A stretch of 21,653 nt of DNA from an uncultured Dorea sp. Lineage in GTDB: Bacteria > Bacillota > Clostridia > Lachnospirales > Lachnospiraceae. A model generated the notes under the pieces. The model saw nothing but the letters and a program-made list of their open reading frames with translations. It was not told the DNA's origin and searched no databases. Position 1 is the first letter of the stretch; the number at the start of each line of letters is the position of its first letter. The position numbers and the translations under genes are program-made. This document shows, piece by piece, positions 1-6,332 of this stretch. The stretch is from assembly GCA_910578455.1 (NCBI GenBank), contig CAJTQA010000050.1, forward strand, positions 1-21,653. Direction: 5' to 3'.

Positions 1-68
1 ATTACTGGATTTGTAGCCACTTTTCACTTTCACAAGTGTCAAACTCGGGATTATAGCAGATAAATATG

Positions 69-551
69 TCAATTGTATATACCCGCCACCATTTTTTCCA
101 TGACGTCATATACCAGAACAGTTTCCTTTTCACATTTTACCTCTTCATGCCTCACTGCCTTATAACCCTTGCTTTCGTAAAATTTGCAGGCTGGCAGCGA
201 TGCATCCAAGAACACACGGCTGTGTCTCTGCGCTATCTCTTTCTCCAGCTCCTTGAGAATGTACCCTCCATATCCCCTGCCCTGATACCGGGGGAGCACG
301 TACACTCTGGTTATATGCTGCTTTTCATAGCTCCCGGTGCCAACTATAATGCCGTTATCCCTCAAAACATAAACGCGCCCTTTCTGGATATCCCCGGCAA
401 TATTCTGGCAGCCGTGCAGCTTTCTGAAAAAGTCTGCCACCTCCGGAGGATAGTATTTAGGGTATATTTCCGCTACCGTCTTTTGCACAATATCGGCAAT
501 ATCTTCCGCATCTTCAATTTTGGCTCTTGCAAAAATTATTTTGTCATGCAT
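69..551 (-). CDS. GNAT-family N-acetyltransferase
   Basis: Probable acetyl-CoA-dependent N-acetyltransferase of 160 aa; the substrate cannot be inferred. The acetyl-CoA binding motif A is visible as VLPRYQGRGYGGYIL at about residues 86-99, following the strand ITRVYVL. The C-terminal part FLDASLPACKFYESKGYKAV has the usual GNAT ending in which a small residue run precedes FYExxGF/Y. The frame is open 31 codons further upstream, but the ATG at 551 is preceded by AAAGGAGCC at good spacing, so I start there. Its length is normal for the family. It is the lowest-coordinate gene in the window; the 68 bases beyond its stop hold only a short hairpin (CACTT/AAGTG) and no clear terminator. Family call is firm, specific function unknown. 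Confidence 0.88.
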   Translation of the reverse strand: MHDKIIFARAKIEDAEDIADIVQKTVAEIYPKYYPPEVADFFRKLHGCQNIAGDIQKGRVYVLRDNGIIVGTGSYEKQHITRVYVLPRYQGRGYGGYILKELEKEIAQRHSRVFLDASLPACKFYESKGYKAVRHEEVKCEKETVLVYDVMEKMVAGIYN

Positions 552-656
552 TACGGAGGCTCCTTTCATCTCTATCTTTCCGTCTTCCCTGCACCTACTG
601 CTGATACTTAAAGTTATTCTACTATAGCCTTGCAGCGTTTTCAATAAAAGAAATCT

Positions 657-686
657 TTGTATACGCTTTAGAAATCATGCTATAAT
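657..686 (+). promoter_or_regulatory. Candidate sigma-A promoter facing the plus strand
   Basis: TTGTAT (657-662) and a perfect TATAAT (681-686) are separated by 18 bases, followed by AGGGAGGG (704-711) and an ATG at 719. It is the best-looking promoter in the window on the plus strand, but the gene it would serve appears decayed. It lies just upstream of the GNAT start on the other strand, so the two would be divergent. Confidence 0.5.
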
Positions 687-718
687 CTGCTTATAATGCA
701 GTTAGGGAGGGAATCTAT

Positions 719-878
719 ATGAATCTGACATGCCTGTATAAAAGGTTCTTTCCAGGAGATGCCTCACAAGGCCAACATTCTGCAATTCGAGATGGATACC
801 GACCAGTCCTGTTTTTTAAGTGTCATACAGGACATCGAGAATCTGCGGGCAAAATGGCCGATTCGTGCGAGGAACTAG
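719..878 (+). pseudogene. Decayed plus-strand ORF behind an intact promoter and RBS
   Basis: Starting at ATG 719, eight bases after AGGGAGGG, a frame is open but its translation after about 13 codons does not look protein-like. The frame shifted by +1 (from about 729, with an internal ATG at 759) reads well until TAG at 876-878: it contains MPHKANILQFEMDTD and SVIQDIENLRAKW, with an amphipathic, coding-like composition. The simplest reading is a small gene with an early frameshift and a lost 3' end, because the opposite-strand DUF4304 gene begins to overlap soon after. I do not recognise the family. Alternatives are a real 39-aa ORF at 759-878 or chance. Low confidence. Confidence 0.27.
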
Positions 879-913
879 ATTGGTCTCTGTCATGCTTTTT
901 CCTGAATATGATT

Positions 914-1168
914 TCATTTCGCTGCTTTCATAGCTATTTCTTTAGCGTCAACTTTGGTAAAATGGCTATTTTTCCGGCATACATCAAGCCACTCCAAATG
1001 GGAGGAAATATCCTCCGCACTCAGTTCCAGTTCTTTCTTTAAAGCCGCCAGCCTTTCATAATCGCTGTCCTTGCTCCATAGCGCACTCTGCTGCGCCGCA
1101 TAATAGTACCGCAGCAGCCTCATTTCCTTTTCCTTATACCGCTCCAGCTTTTCGTCATGCAATTGCAT
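914..1168 (-). pseudogene. 3' fragment of MITE-interrupted DUF4304-like gene
   Basis: This frame encodes a helical, charged 84-aa segment (MQLHDEKLERYKEKEMRLLR at its start) with no convincing Shine-Dalgarno before its ATG. It is the displaced C-terminal third of the gene at 1444-2043. When the inserted element 1181-1453 and one TA are removed, the upstream frame reads TGC-TAT-GAT-GAT-TTT-ATG straight into this segment. The reconstructed protein has 284 residues: 197 from the upstream part, 3 across the join and 84 here. As it stands this part would be translated only by internal initiation, so it is best treated as a pseudogene remnant. It ends in a lysine-rich tail before TAA at 914. Confidence 0.8.
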
Positions 1169-1178
1169 AAAATCATCA

Positions 1179-1455
1179 TACCCTCAGTGAACAAAGAAAT
1201 ACACGCCCTGAACCATGATATTTGGGTGATTTTCTGCGTTGTCCTCAATCGGCGTACGTCCAGTACGCCTCAATCGTCCGCCTTGAAAATCGCCCAAATA
1301 TCTATGGTCAGGGTCGTAGAGTCGGAAAGAAATCAATTTTTGTTCCTGCAAGGCACTTGACTGACGCGTACTGGACGTACGCGGAAGGAAAGCAACGCAG
1401 CAGGAGCAAAAATTGGTTCTTCTCCGACCGTGTGTTCCTTTGTTCACTGAGGGTA
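1179..1455. mobile_element. MITE (273 bp) with perfect TIRs and TA target duplication
   Basis: The ends CCCTCAGTGAACAAAG (1181-1196) and CTTTGTTCACTGAGGG (1438-1453) are perfect inverted repeats of 16 bp, extended to 18 by flanking TA at 1179-1180 and 1454-1455. Similarity continues inward to about 26 bp with two mismatches. TA duplication is typical of IS630/Tc1-mariner transposases, so I infer an IS630-mobilised MITE. It has no transposase gene; ORFs crossing it are side effects of its palindromes. Inside are two long imperfect palindromic arms, 1206-1313 and 1321-1428. Each is centred on a perfect 7-bp hairpin: 1251-1269 with loop GTCCA and 1365-1383 with loop TGGAC. No second copy is present in this window. 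Confidence 0.9.
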
Positions 1456-2043
1456 GCATTGGACTTTACAAAGCTCCGGCAAAATGTATTTTTCAAAGTC
1501 CACCCCAATCTGCCCACAGATTTCCTCTACCGGAGTATCTGACGGAAGATAATTTTTGTAGCCGTCAATCGTATACATATCACCGGAATAGTACGGCGAA
1601 AGCATCCCGCAGTATGGAAGAAAAGCAAACTGTCTCAAATCACACGTCTGATTATATATCCATTGATTGGAAAGCTTATCTCTGATTTCATCCTTCTTCA
1701 CTGCGCTGATATGAAAGCGAAAGCTTACCCCCGTGTAAATATCGTTAAATTGAGAATTCATCATATGTATTATCACATACCCGTCTTCTATCTCACGCCT
1801 CCAGTCCATGCCCGAAGTCGTAAATCCATGTTTTTTTAGGAGCGGCTTAATGACCTGCTTTACCACAATATCTCTTTTCTCCGTCGGCCTCATGCTCAGC
1901 CTGCTCTCCATTTCCTGCCTGTAGTTTTCAATATCTTCATCGGAGATATCCAGCTCCAGCTTAAAATGGCTGCTATCGTAAGGAAGATGTTCCGGCATAG
2001 ATGCCAGCTCAAAATAATGCGCCACTCTTTCTCCTTTTGTCAT
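1444..2043 (-). CDS. DUF4304-like protein, 5' part, truncated by MITE
   Basis: The frame begins at ATG 2043 behind GGAAAGGAGTACAAGG and encodes 199 aa. Residues from about 55 on (KPLLKKHGFTTSGMDWRREI, then VIIHMMNSQFND and SFRFHISAV) have the layout of the DUF4304 family, whose function is unknown. The last residues after VQCY, Pro-Gln-stop, are encoded by the terminal repeat of the inserted MITE, so the natural C-terminus (about 87 aa) is lost and lies at 914-1177. The product may still be made as a truncated protein, but the gene should be regarded as disrupted. The 240 bases upstream to the next gene show no promoter I can defend. Confidence 0.75.
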   Translation of the reverse strand: MTKGERVAHYFELASMPEHLPYDSSHFKLELDISDEDIENYRQEMESRLSMRPTEKRDIVVKQVIKPLLKKHGFTTSGMDWRREIEDGYVIIHMMNSQFNDIYTGVSFRFHISAVKKDEIRDKLSNQWIYNQTCDLRQFAFLPYCGMLSPYYSGDMYTIDGYKNYLPSDTPVEEICGQIGVDFEKYILPELCKVQCYPQ

Positions 2044-2283
2044 CCTTGTACTCCTTTCCCAGCTAACTGCCGTTCCAATCTTACCGTCTCAGTTCTTTCT
2101 GCCAATATCATTTCCAGGCTCTTTTTGAATGATCAGTCTTCTCTCAGCTCCTCCAACCAGGCATCAATTTCAATAATACATACTCCAATCACTCGTAATT
2201 TCTGCTGATAATTTTATTAGCCGTTCTCCATACGCAGCAATACTTCAAAAGCCAAACGCTACACAAAAAACTGTTTATTATTT

Positions 2284-3027
2284 TTATGAAAGATTGGACT
2301 TATTAGCGATTGCTTTTACTAGCAACATCATGGGACGACGCAGCTCGTCTTTCATGCCCGGAATATTCATCATTTCTTTGGGTGGCTCTGCTTCTTCCAC
2401 TACTTCAAGCTCAAAACCGCTATTTAGCAAACCCATTAAAATTTGCGTAAGTGTATGATGTTGTTTTGTTACATCACATCCGAGAAAATTTGTTTTTCGT
2501 TCTCCAGGATAAAAGTAATTATCAATCGGCCAGTATTGAGGTTTGCCCTCATTGGTATAAACCCAGTCCTGCCCTACGCCAGATGTAAAAATCGGGTGTT
2601 CAATGTTGAAAAGAAATACTCCGTCCGGTTTCAGCGTTTGATGTATTTTTTGAAATATCTCATCTATATTCTCAATATAGTGCAAAGCCAAATTGGAGAC
2701 AACGCAATCCCATGTATTTGCCGGATATTCATATTCCTCTATTCCACAAACACGGTATTCAATCTGGGGCATAGTATTTCGCTTTTTTGCTGCTTCTATC
2801 ATTTTTTGGCTTAAATCAAGCCCTAATACTTGTGCTGCTCCTTGTTCCGCTGCAAATTTACAATGCCAGCCATAACCACATCCCAAATCAAGAACTTGCT
2901 TTCCTTGAAGCTGTGGAAACAGAGGTTTTAATTGGCGCCATTCCCCAGCAGAACTTAAACCGTTTTTACTGCGTGGCATTTTTGCATATTCTTCAAAAAA
3001 TTTTTCATTATCATATTCGTTATACAC
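2284..3027 (-). CDS. Class I SAM-dependent methyltransferase
   Basis: A 247-aa soluble methyltransferase of the Methyltransf_11/25 type. Motif I is VLDLGCGYGWH (residues 45-55), the acidic residue of the second strand is in VLGLDLS (Asp71), and the fourth-strand region reads WDCVVSNLALHYI, followed by the post-motif LKPDGVFLFNIEHP. This layout is that of small-molecule methyltransferases; the substrate is unknown. No DNA-methyltransferase catalytic motif (N/DPPY) is seen. Translation starts at GTG 3027, with AAAGGAG seven bases upstream; no ATG is better placed. It lies 37 bases downstream of the DNA glycosylase gene on the same strand and is probably co-transcribed with it. No terminator hairpin follows its stop. 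The block it sits in is AT-richer than the guaA side. Confidence 0.9.
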   Translation of the reverse strand: MYNEYDNEKFFEEYAKMPRSKNGLSSAGEWRQLKPLFPQLQGKQVLDLGCGYGWHCKFAAEQGAAQVLGLDLSQKMIEAAKKRNTMPQIEYRVCGIEEYEYPANTWDCVVSNLALHYIENIDEIFQKIHQTLKPDGVFLFNIEHPIFTSGVGQDWVYTNEGKPQYWPIDNYFYPGERKTNFLGCDVTKQHHTLTQILMGLLNSGFELEVVEEAEPPKEMMNIPGMKDELRRPMMLLVKAIANKSNLS

Positions 3028-3064
3028 CGTTGATGCTCCTTTAAAATCACAAATTAACGCTTAA

Positions 3065-3634
3065 TTATTCGGACACATACAAATAGCAGCTTTGCACATG
3101 GTCATTTACAATTCCGATTGCCTGCATATACGCATATACGATTGTACTGCCTACAAATTTAAAACCGCGTTTTTTTAAGTCTTTGCTAATTTTGTCCGAA
3201 AGCGGCGTCGCTGCAGGAACTTCTGCTTCCGATTTGAAATGATTATGGATAGGCTTGCCATCAACATAAGACCAGATAAACGCATCAAAACTTCCATATT
3301 CTTCTTGAATTTTAATGAATTGCTGTGCATTTGTAATTGCCGACCTGATTTTCAATCTATTGCGTACAATATTAGCATTGTGCATTAATTCATCTATTTT
3401 TGTTTCATCATAGAGAGCAATTTTTTGATAATCAAACTTATCAAAGGCTTCTCTAAATCCCATTCTTTTGTTTAATATCGTTAGCCACGATAATCCTGCT
3501 TGCATACCTTCGAGAATTAGCATCTCAAATAGTTTCCTATCATCATGAACTGGTTTTCCCCACTCACTGTCATGGTATTCCTTGTAGAGTTCCGTAGTTG
3601 CCCACGAACATCTTTCTCTATAGTCCTTCTTCAT
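3065..3634 (-). CDS. tag: DNA-3-methyladenine glycosylase I
   Basis: Base-excision repair enzyme that removes 3-methyladenine from alkylated DNA. The 189-aa product keeps the family hallmarks: the N-terminal ERCSW, YHDSEWG, the central EGMQAGLSWLTIL stretch and the C-terminal VNDHVQSC. By analogy with E. coli Tag the four zinc ligands are Cys9, His21, His179 and Cys183. The frame is open four codons further upstream, but GGGAG lies inside those codons at proper spacing for the ATG at 3634, whereas the ATG at 3646 abuts its only purine run. Length is standard for the family. The methyltransferase gene follows 37 bases downstream. Upstream lies a truncated ATPase fragment, so the promoter is uncertain. 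Confidence 0.95.
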   Translation of the reverse strand: MKKDYRERCSWATTELYKEYHDSEWGKPVHDDRKLFEMLILEGMQAGLSWLTILNKRMGFREAFDKFDYQKIALYDETKIDELMHNANIVRNRLKIRSAITNAQQFIKIQEEYGSFDAFIWSYVDGKPIHNHFKSEAEVPAATPLSDKISKDLKKRGFKFVGSTIVYAYMQAIGIVNDHVQSCYLYVSE

Positions 3635-3682
3635 AAGCTCTCCCATTCCTTAAATTCCATTTTCTCGCGCTATTCACTATTT

Positions 3683-3871
3683 TCATTTTATCATAGAATG
3701 CAAATTTTTTGTCGAATAAATTATATATAAATAACTTTCAAAATGCTGTGAAAAGTACTCTCTTAACAAAGTAGATTTACCGACACCAGAATACCCTATG
3801 ACCAAATTCATACAATTTTCTTCTATAGATAAAGACGACAAAAAGCTCTTAGTCATGAGTTTCATACCCAC
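3683..3871 (-). pseudogene. P-loop ATPase N-terminal fragment
   Basis: A short 62-codon frame containing a clear Walker A motif, IGYSGVGKSTLLREYF, shortly after residue 20, followed by one hydrophobic strand (YLYIIYSTK) and then a stop. Walker B and everything after are absent, so this is a remnant of a longer ATPase. The style is reminiscent of transposon or AAA-type ATPases, but too little remains to name a family. The start is doubtful: GTG 3871 and ATG 3865 both lie inside the loop of a strong hairpin and have no Shine-Dalgarno; the ATG in ENCMNLVIG is another option. It sits between the toxin-antitoxin operon and tag, consistent with a patch of past rearrangement. Confidence 0.5.
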
Positions 3872-3884
3872 AGCTAAGAGCTTT
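3840..3884 (-). terminator. Hairpin, probable intrinsic terminator
   Basis: AAAGCTCTTAG and CTAAGAGCTTT (3842-3852 and 3874-3884) form a perfect 11-bp stem with a 21-base loop, followed on the minus strand by five T. It lies about 165 bases beyond the YoeB-type toxin stop and could end that transcript. It overlaps the first codons of the ATPase fragment, supporting that fragment being dead. It could instead be the end structure of a lost mobile element. Confidence 0.55.
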
Positions 3885-4048
3885 CTAATATGGATTTATT
3901 TGACACTCCAACCTACTCCAGTTCGACGTGTTCTTCGTTGTCCTTAACTGTATTTGTTTGATTTTTGTATAAATACACGCCCACTTTTATTTCAATTACA
4001 TCATTTATTCTGACTTACTGATTTTCTGTTTCCAAAATGTTGCCGCCT

Positions 4049-4312
4049 TCACTTATCTCTATAATGGGAACCACATTGGACAATCTTTATCGTATTATCC
4101 TCTATACGATAAACAATACGATTCGCATCATCTATCCTTCTGCTCCAATAAGCCGCTAAATCACCGCTTAACCTTTCCGGCTTACCTATTCCATCATATC
4201 CGTTCCGATCAATATCCTTCAATAACTGAAGAATACGCCTTATCGTTTTCTTATCTTGCTTCATCCAGTATTCAAAATCTTCCCATGCAGCATCTGACCA
4301 TGACTTAATCAT
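4049..4312 (-). CDS. YoeB/Txe-family mRNA interferase toxin
   Basis: Toxin of a type II toxin-antitoxin pair; YoeB-family proteins cut mRNA in the ribosomal A site. The 87-aa protein can be laid on E. coli YoeB residue by residue: Glu46 (in GKPERLSG), Arg65 (in DDANRIVY), His83 and Tyr84 (in CGSHY) fall exactly at the catalytic positions, so it appears active. The ATG at 4312 overlaps the antitoxin stop by 8 bases and has GAGGT upstream within the antitoxin's last codons; a TTG at 4315 is possible but less likely. The partner upstream is a RelB/DinJ-type protein rather than the Phd/YefM type usual for E. coli YoeB. Confidence 0.93.
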   Translation of the reverse strand: MIKSWSDAAWEDFEYWMKQDKKTIRRILQLLKDIDRNGYDGIGKPERLSGDLAAYWSRRIDDANRIVYRIEDNTIKIVQCGSHYRDK

Positions 4313-4556
4313 CAAAATCTACCTCATGTACTGTGCCGCCTGTAGCTTCCATCTGTGCTACCGACTCTTTTAGCCTGGTCATATTTTCCTGCGAATAAAA
4401 AGGATCTACAGCTACCTCAAAAGGTATTCGCTTTTCACGCCCAAGTTTTTTGAGATAAATATTAATTGCCGTAGACAAAGACATGCCAATATCGGCACAT
4501 GCCTGCTCTGCCATTTTTTTTACATCATCCTCTACACGCAAACTAATTTGAGCCAT
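4305..4556 (-). CDS. RelB/DinJ-family antitoxin
   Basis: An 83-aa antitoxin. The N-terminus (AQISLRVEDDVKKMAEQAC, then GMSLSTAINIYLKKL) is a ribbon-helix-helix DNA-binding domain of the RelB/DinJ family: one strand, two helices. The acidic C-terminal tail (about residues 50-83) would wrap the toxin. It starts at ATG 4556 behind AGAGGTGATGTA. The first gene of a two-gene operon, it ends by overlapping the toxin start by 8 bases, which couples their translation. A palindrome with the likely -10 box lies 40-70 bases upstream, consistent with autorepression. Family membership is firm; pairing with a YoeB-like toxin is the mixed feature. Confidence 0.93.
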   Translation of the reverse strand: MAQISLRVEDDVKKMAEQACADIGMSLSTAINIYLKKLGREKRIPFEVAVDPFYSQENMTRLKESVAQMEATGGTVHEVDFDD

Positions 4557-4597
4557 TACATCACCTCTTTCTTAATAGTGATGTTAGTATATTCCAT

Positions 4598-4629
4598 ATT
4601 ATAGCATTTGTAAAGCATTTTGCTATAAT
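4598..4629 (-). promoter_or_regulatory. Toxin-antitoxin promoter/operator palindrome
   Basis: ATTATAGCA (4598-4606) and TGCTATAAT (4621-4629) form a perfect 9-bp inverted repeat. Its proximal half contains TATAAT on the minus strand (4603 to 4598), a plausible -10 box placed about 40 bases before the antitoxin start. A consensus -35 is not evident. Ribbon-helix-helix antitoxins repress their own promoters through such palindromes, so this is the expected operator. Confidence 0.6.
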
Positions 4630-4691
4630 AAATACCCATTTCTATTGGCAACAATTTACCGCCTCAATTTTTCTGAAATTATAGATTGCAA

Positions 4692-4726
4692 ATATAGCAG
4701 GCAATCTCATGGACTACCTGCCATAT
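4692..4726 (-). terminator. Weak terminator-like hairpin after guaA
   Basis: ATATAGCAGG (4692-4701) pairs with CCTGCCATAT (4717-4726), a 10-bp stem with one G-U pair, 24 bases beyond the guaA stop. The following T tract on the minus strand is poor, so it may be only partly effective. Confidence 0.35.
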
Positions 4727-4749
4727 AAAATAAATAATATACTTTTGTA

Positions 4750-6297
4750 CTATTCCAGTTCTATCGTCCCCGGTGGCTTACTCGTCAGATCATACAGCAC
4801 CCGGTTAACCCCTTTAACTTCATTGATAATCCTGCTCATCACCTTGTTAAGCACTTCATAGGGCACTTCCGCCGCCTCTGCCGTCATAAAGTCTATCGTA
4901 TTCACCGCCCGCAGCGCCACCGCATAGTCATAAGTCCTTTCATCGCCCATAACTCCCACGCTCTGCATATTGGTAAGCGCTGCAAAATACTGGCCAATCC
5001 CTCTTGCCAGTCCGGCTTTCTCTATCTCTTCCCGATAAATGGCATCGGCGTCCTGCACAATCCGGACTTTCTCAGCGGTCACCTCGCCGATGATCCGGAC
5101 GCCAAGCCCCGGGCCCGGGAATGGCTGGCGGTACACAAGGTACTCCGGAATCCCAAGCTCCAGCCCGGCTTTCCGCACCTCGTCTTTAAACAGGTCGCGC
5201 AGCGGTTCGATGATCTCCTTAAAATCCACGTAATCTGGCAGGCCGCCTACATTGTGGTGGGATTTTATCACCGCCGACTCTCCGCCAAGGCCGCTTTCCA
5301 CCACATCTGGATAGATCGTTCCCTGCACGAGGAAATCCACGGCTCCGATTTTTTTCGCCTCTTCCTCGAATACGCGGATAAATTCCTCGCCGATGATTTT
5401 CCTCTTTTTCTCCGGCTCGCTCACGCCTGCAAGCTTATCGTAAAATCTCTGCTGGGCGTTGACGCGGATGAAGTTTAAGTCATAGGAGCCTGACGGCCCG
5501 AAGACTGCCTCCACCTCGTCTCCCTCATTTTTGCGGAGCAGGCCGTGGTCTACGAATACGCAGGTGAGCTGTCCACCTACTGCCTTTGACAAAAGCACTG
5601 CCGCTACTGAAGAGTCAACGCCCCCCGACAGCGCGCAAAGCACCTTGCCGCCTCCTACTCTTTCCCGAATCTGCCGGATGGATTCTTCCACAAAAGAGTC
5701 CATCCTCCAGTCTCCGGCGCATCCGCAGATATTTCTCACGAAATTGGACAGCATCTTTGTTCCTTCTGCCGTGTGGAGCACCTCCGGATGGAACTGGATA
5801 GCGTACAGTTTTTCCTCTTCATTTTCTGCTGCCGCCACCGGACAGTCCGCAGTATGGGCGGTAATCTCAAAACCGGGGGCTGTCCTGGATATCGCGTCGA
5901 AGTGGCTCATCCAGCAGATTGTCTTTTTCTGCACATTTCCAAATATCTTTGACTGAGCTTTATCAATCAATACTTCTGTCTTTCCGTATTCCCTTACGTC
6001 TGCCCGAGCCACTGCTCCGCCAAGAACGTGCGTCATGAGCTGCGCGCCGTAGCACAATCCCAGCACCGGAATCCCCAGCTTAAAAAGCTCCTCAGAATAT
6101 GTCGGCGCGCCCGGCTCATAGCAGCTGTTTGGCCCTCCCGTCAGGATGATTCCCTTCGGGTTCATTGCCTTTATCTTTTCTATATCTGTCTTGTAGGAAT
6201 ATATCTCGCAATATACGTTACATTCACGGACGCGTCTTGCCACAAGCTGGTTGTACTGCCCGCCGAAGTCAAGAACAATCACTAACTCTCTCTTCAC
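4750..6297 (-). CDS. guaA: GMP synthase (glutamine-hydrolysing)
   Basis: Converts XMP, ATP and glutamine to GMP in the last step of guanine nucleotide synthesis; cytoplasmic. The 515-aa protein has the full two-part layout. Residues 1-190 are a class I glutamine amidotransferase with nucleophile Cys82 in GLCYGAQ and the His170/Glu172 pair in FHPEVLH. Next comes the ATP-pyrophosphatase domain with P-loop LSGGVDSS (223-230), then the C-terminal dimerisation part with QPFPGPGLGVRIIGE and the ending SKPPGTIELE. Translation starts at GTG 6297 with GAGGAG upstream. It follows the aldo/keto reductase gene by 35 bases, so the two are probably co-transcribed. No purine riboswitch was recognised upstream. 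Length and motifs are normal. Confidence 0.98.
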   Translation of the reverse strand: MKRELVIVLDFGGQYNQLVARRVRECNVYCEIYSYKTDIEKIKAMNPKGIILTGGPNSCYEPGAPTYSEELFKLGIPVLGLCYGAQLMTHVLGGAVARADVREYGKTEVLIDKAQSKIFGNVQKKTICWMSHFDAISRTAPGFEITAHTADCPVAAAENEEEKLYAIQFHPEVLHTAEGTKMLSNFVRNICGCAGDWRMDSFVEESIRQIRERVGGGKVLCALSGGVDSSVAAVLLSKAVGGQLTCVFVDHGLLRKNEGDEVEAVFGPSGSYDLNFIRVNAQQRFYDKLAGVSEPEKKRKIIGEEFIRVFEEEAKKIGAVDFLVQGTIYPDVVESGLGGESAVIKSHHNVGGLPDYVDFKEIIEPLRDLFKDEVRKAGLELGIPEYLVYRQPFPGPGLGVRIIGEVTAEKVRIVQDADAIYREEIEKAGLARGIGQYFAALTNMQSVGVMGDERTYDYAVALRAVNTIDFMTAEAAEVPYEVLNKVMSRIINEVKGVNRVLYDLTSKPPGTIELE

Positions 6298-6332
6298 CTG
6301 AAAACTCCTCTCTCCTGCTTTACTTACAACGT

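Noticed and set aside
50..72. TTGACA and TATAAT on the minus strand just past the GNAT stop
   Set aside because: The two hexamers are only 11 bases apart, so they cannot act together as a normal promoter; the -10 alone is not enough.
1222..1542. ORFs of about 90-106 codons across the MITE on both strands
   Set aside because: They arise from the element's palindromes, have no ribosome binding sites and no protein-like composition; none resembles a transposase.
2133..2213. Minus-strand 26-codon frame ending DAWLEELRED, in the gap before the DUF4304-like gene
   Set aside because: It looks like a protein tail, but it is too short, directly follows stop codons and has no recognised family. The rest of the gap 2044-2283 shows nothing.
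2284..3634. tag and the adjacent methyltransferase as an Ada-like alkylation response unit
   Set aside because: The methyltransferase is a SAM-dependent class I enzyme with no Cys acceptor motif (PCHR) of Ada/Ogt; the linkage is probably only positional.
6298..6332. Purine riboswitch upstream of guaA
   Set aside because: Only 35 bases separate guaA from the preceding gene, too short for an aptamer, and no purine aptamer features were seen upstream of the reductase gene either.
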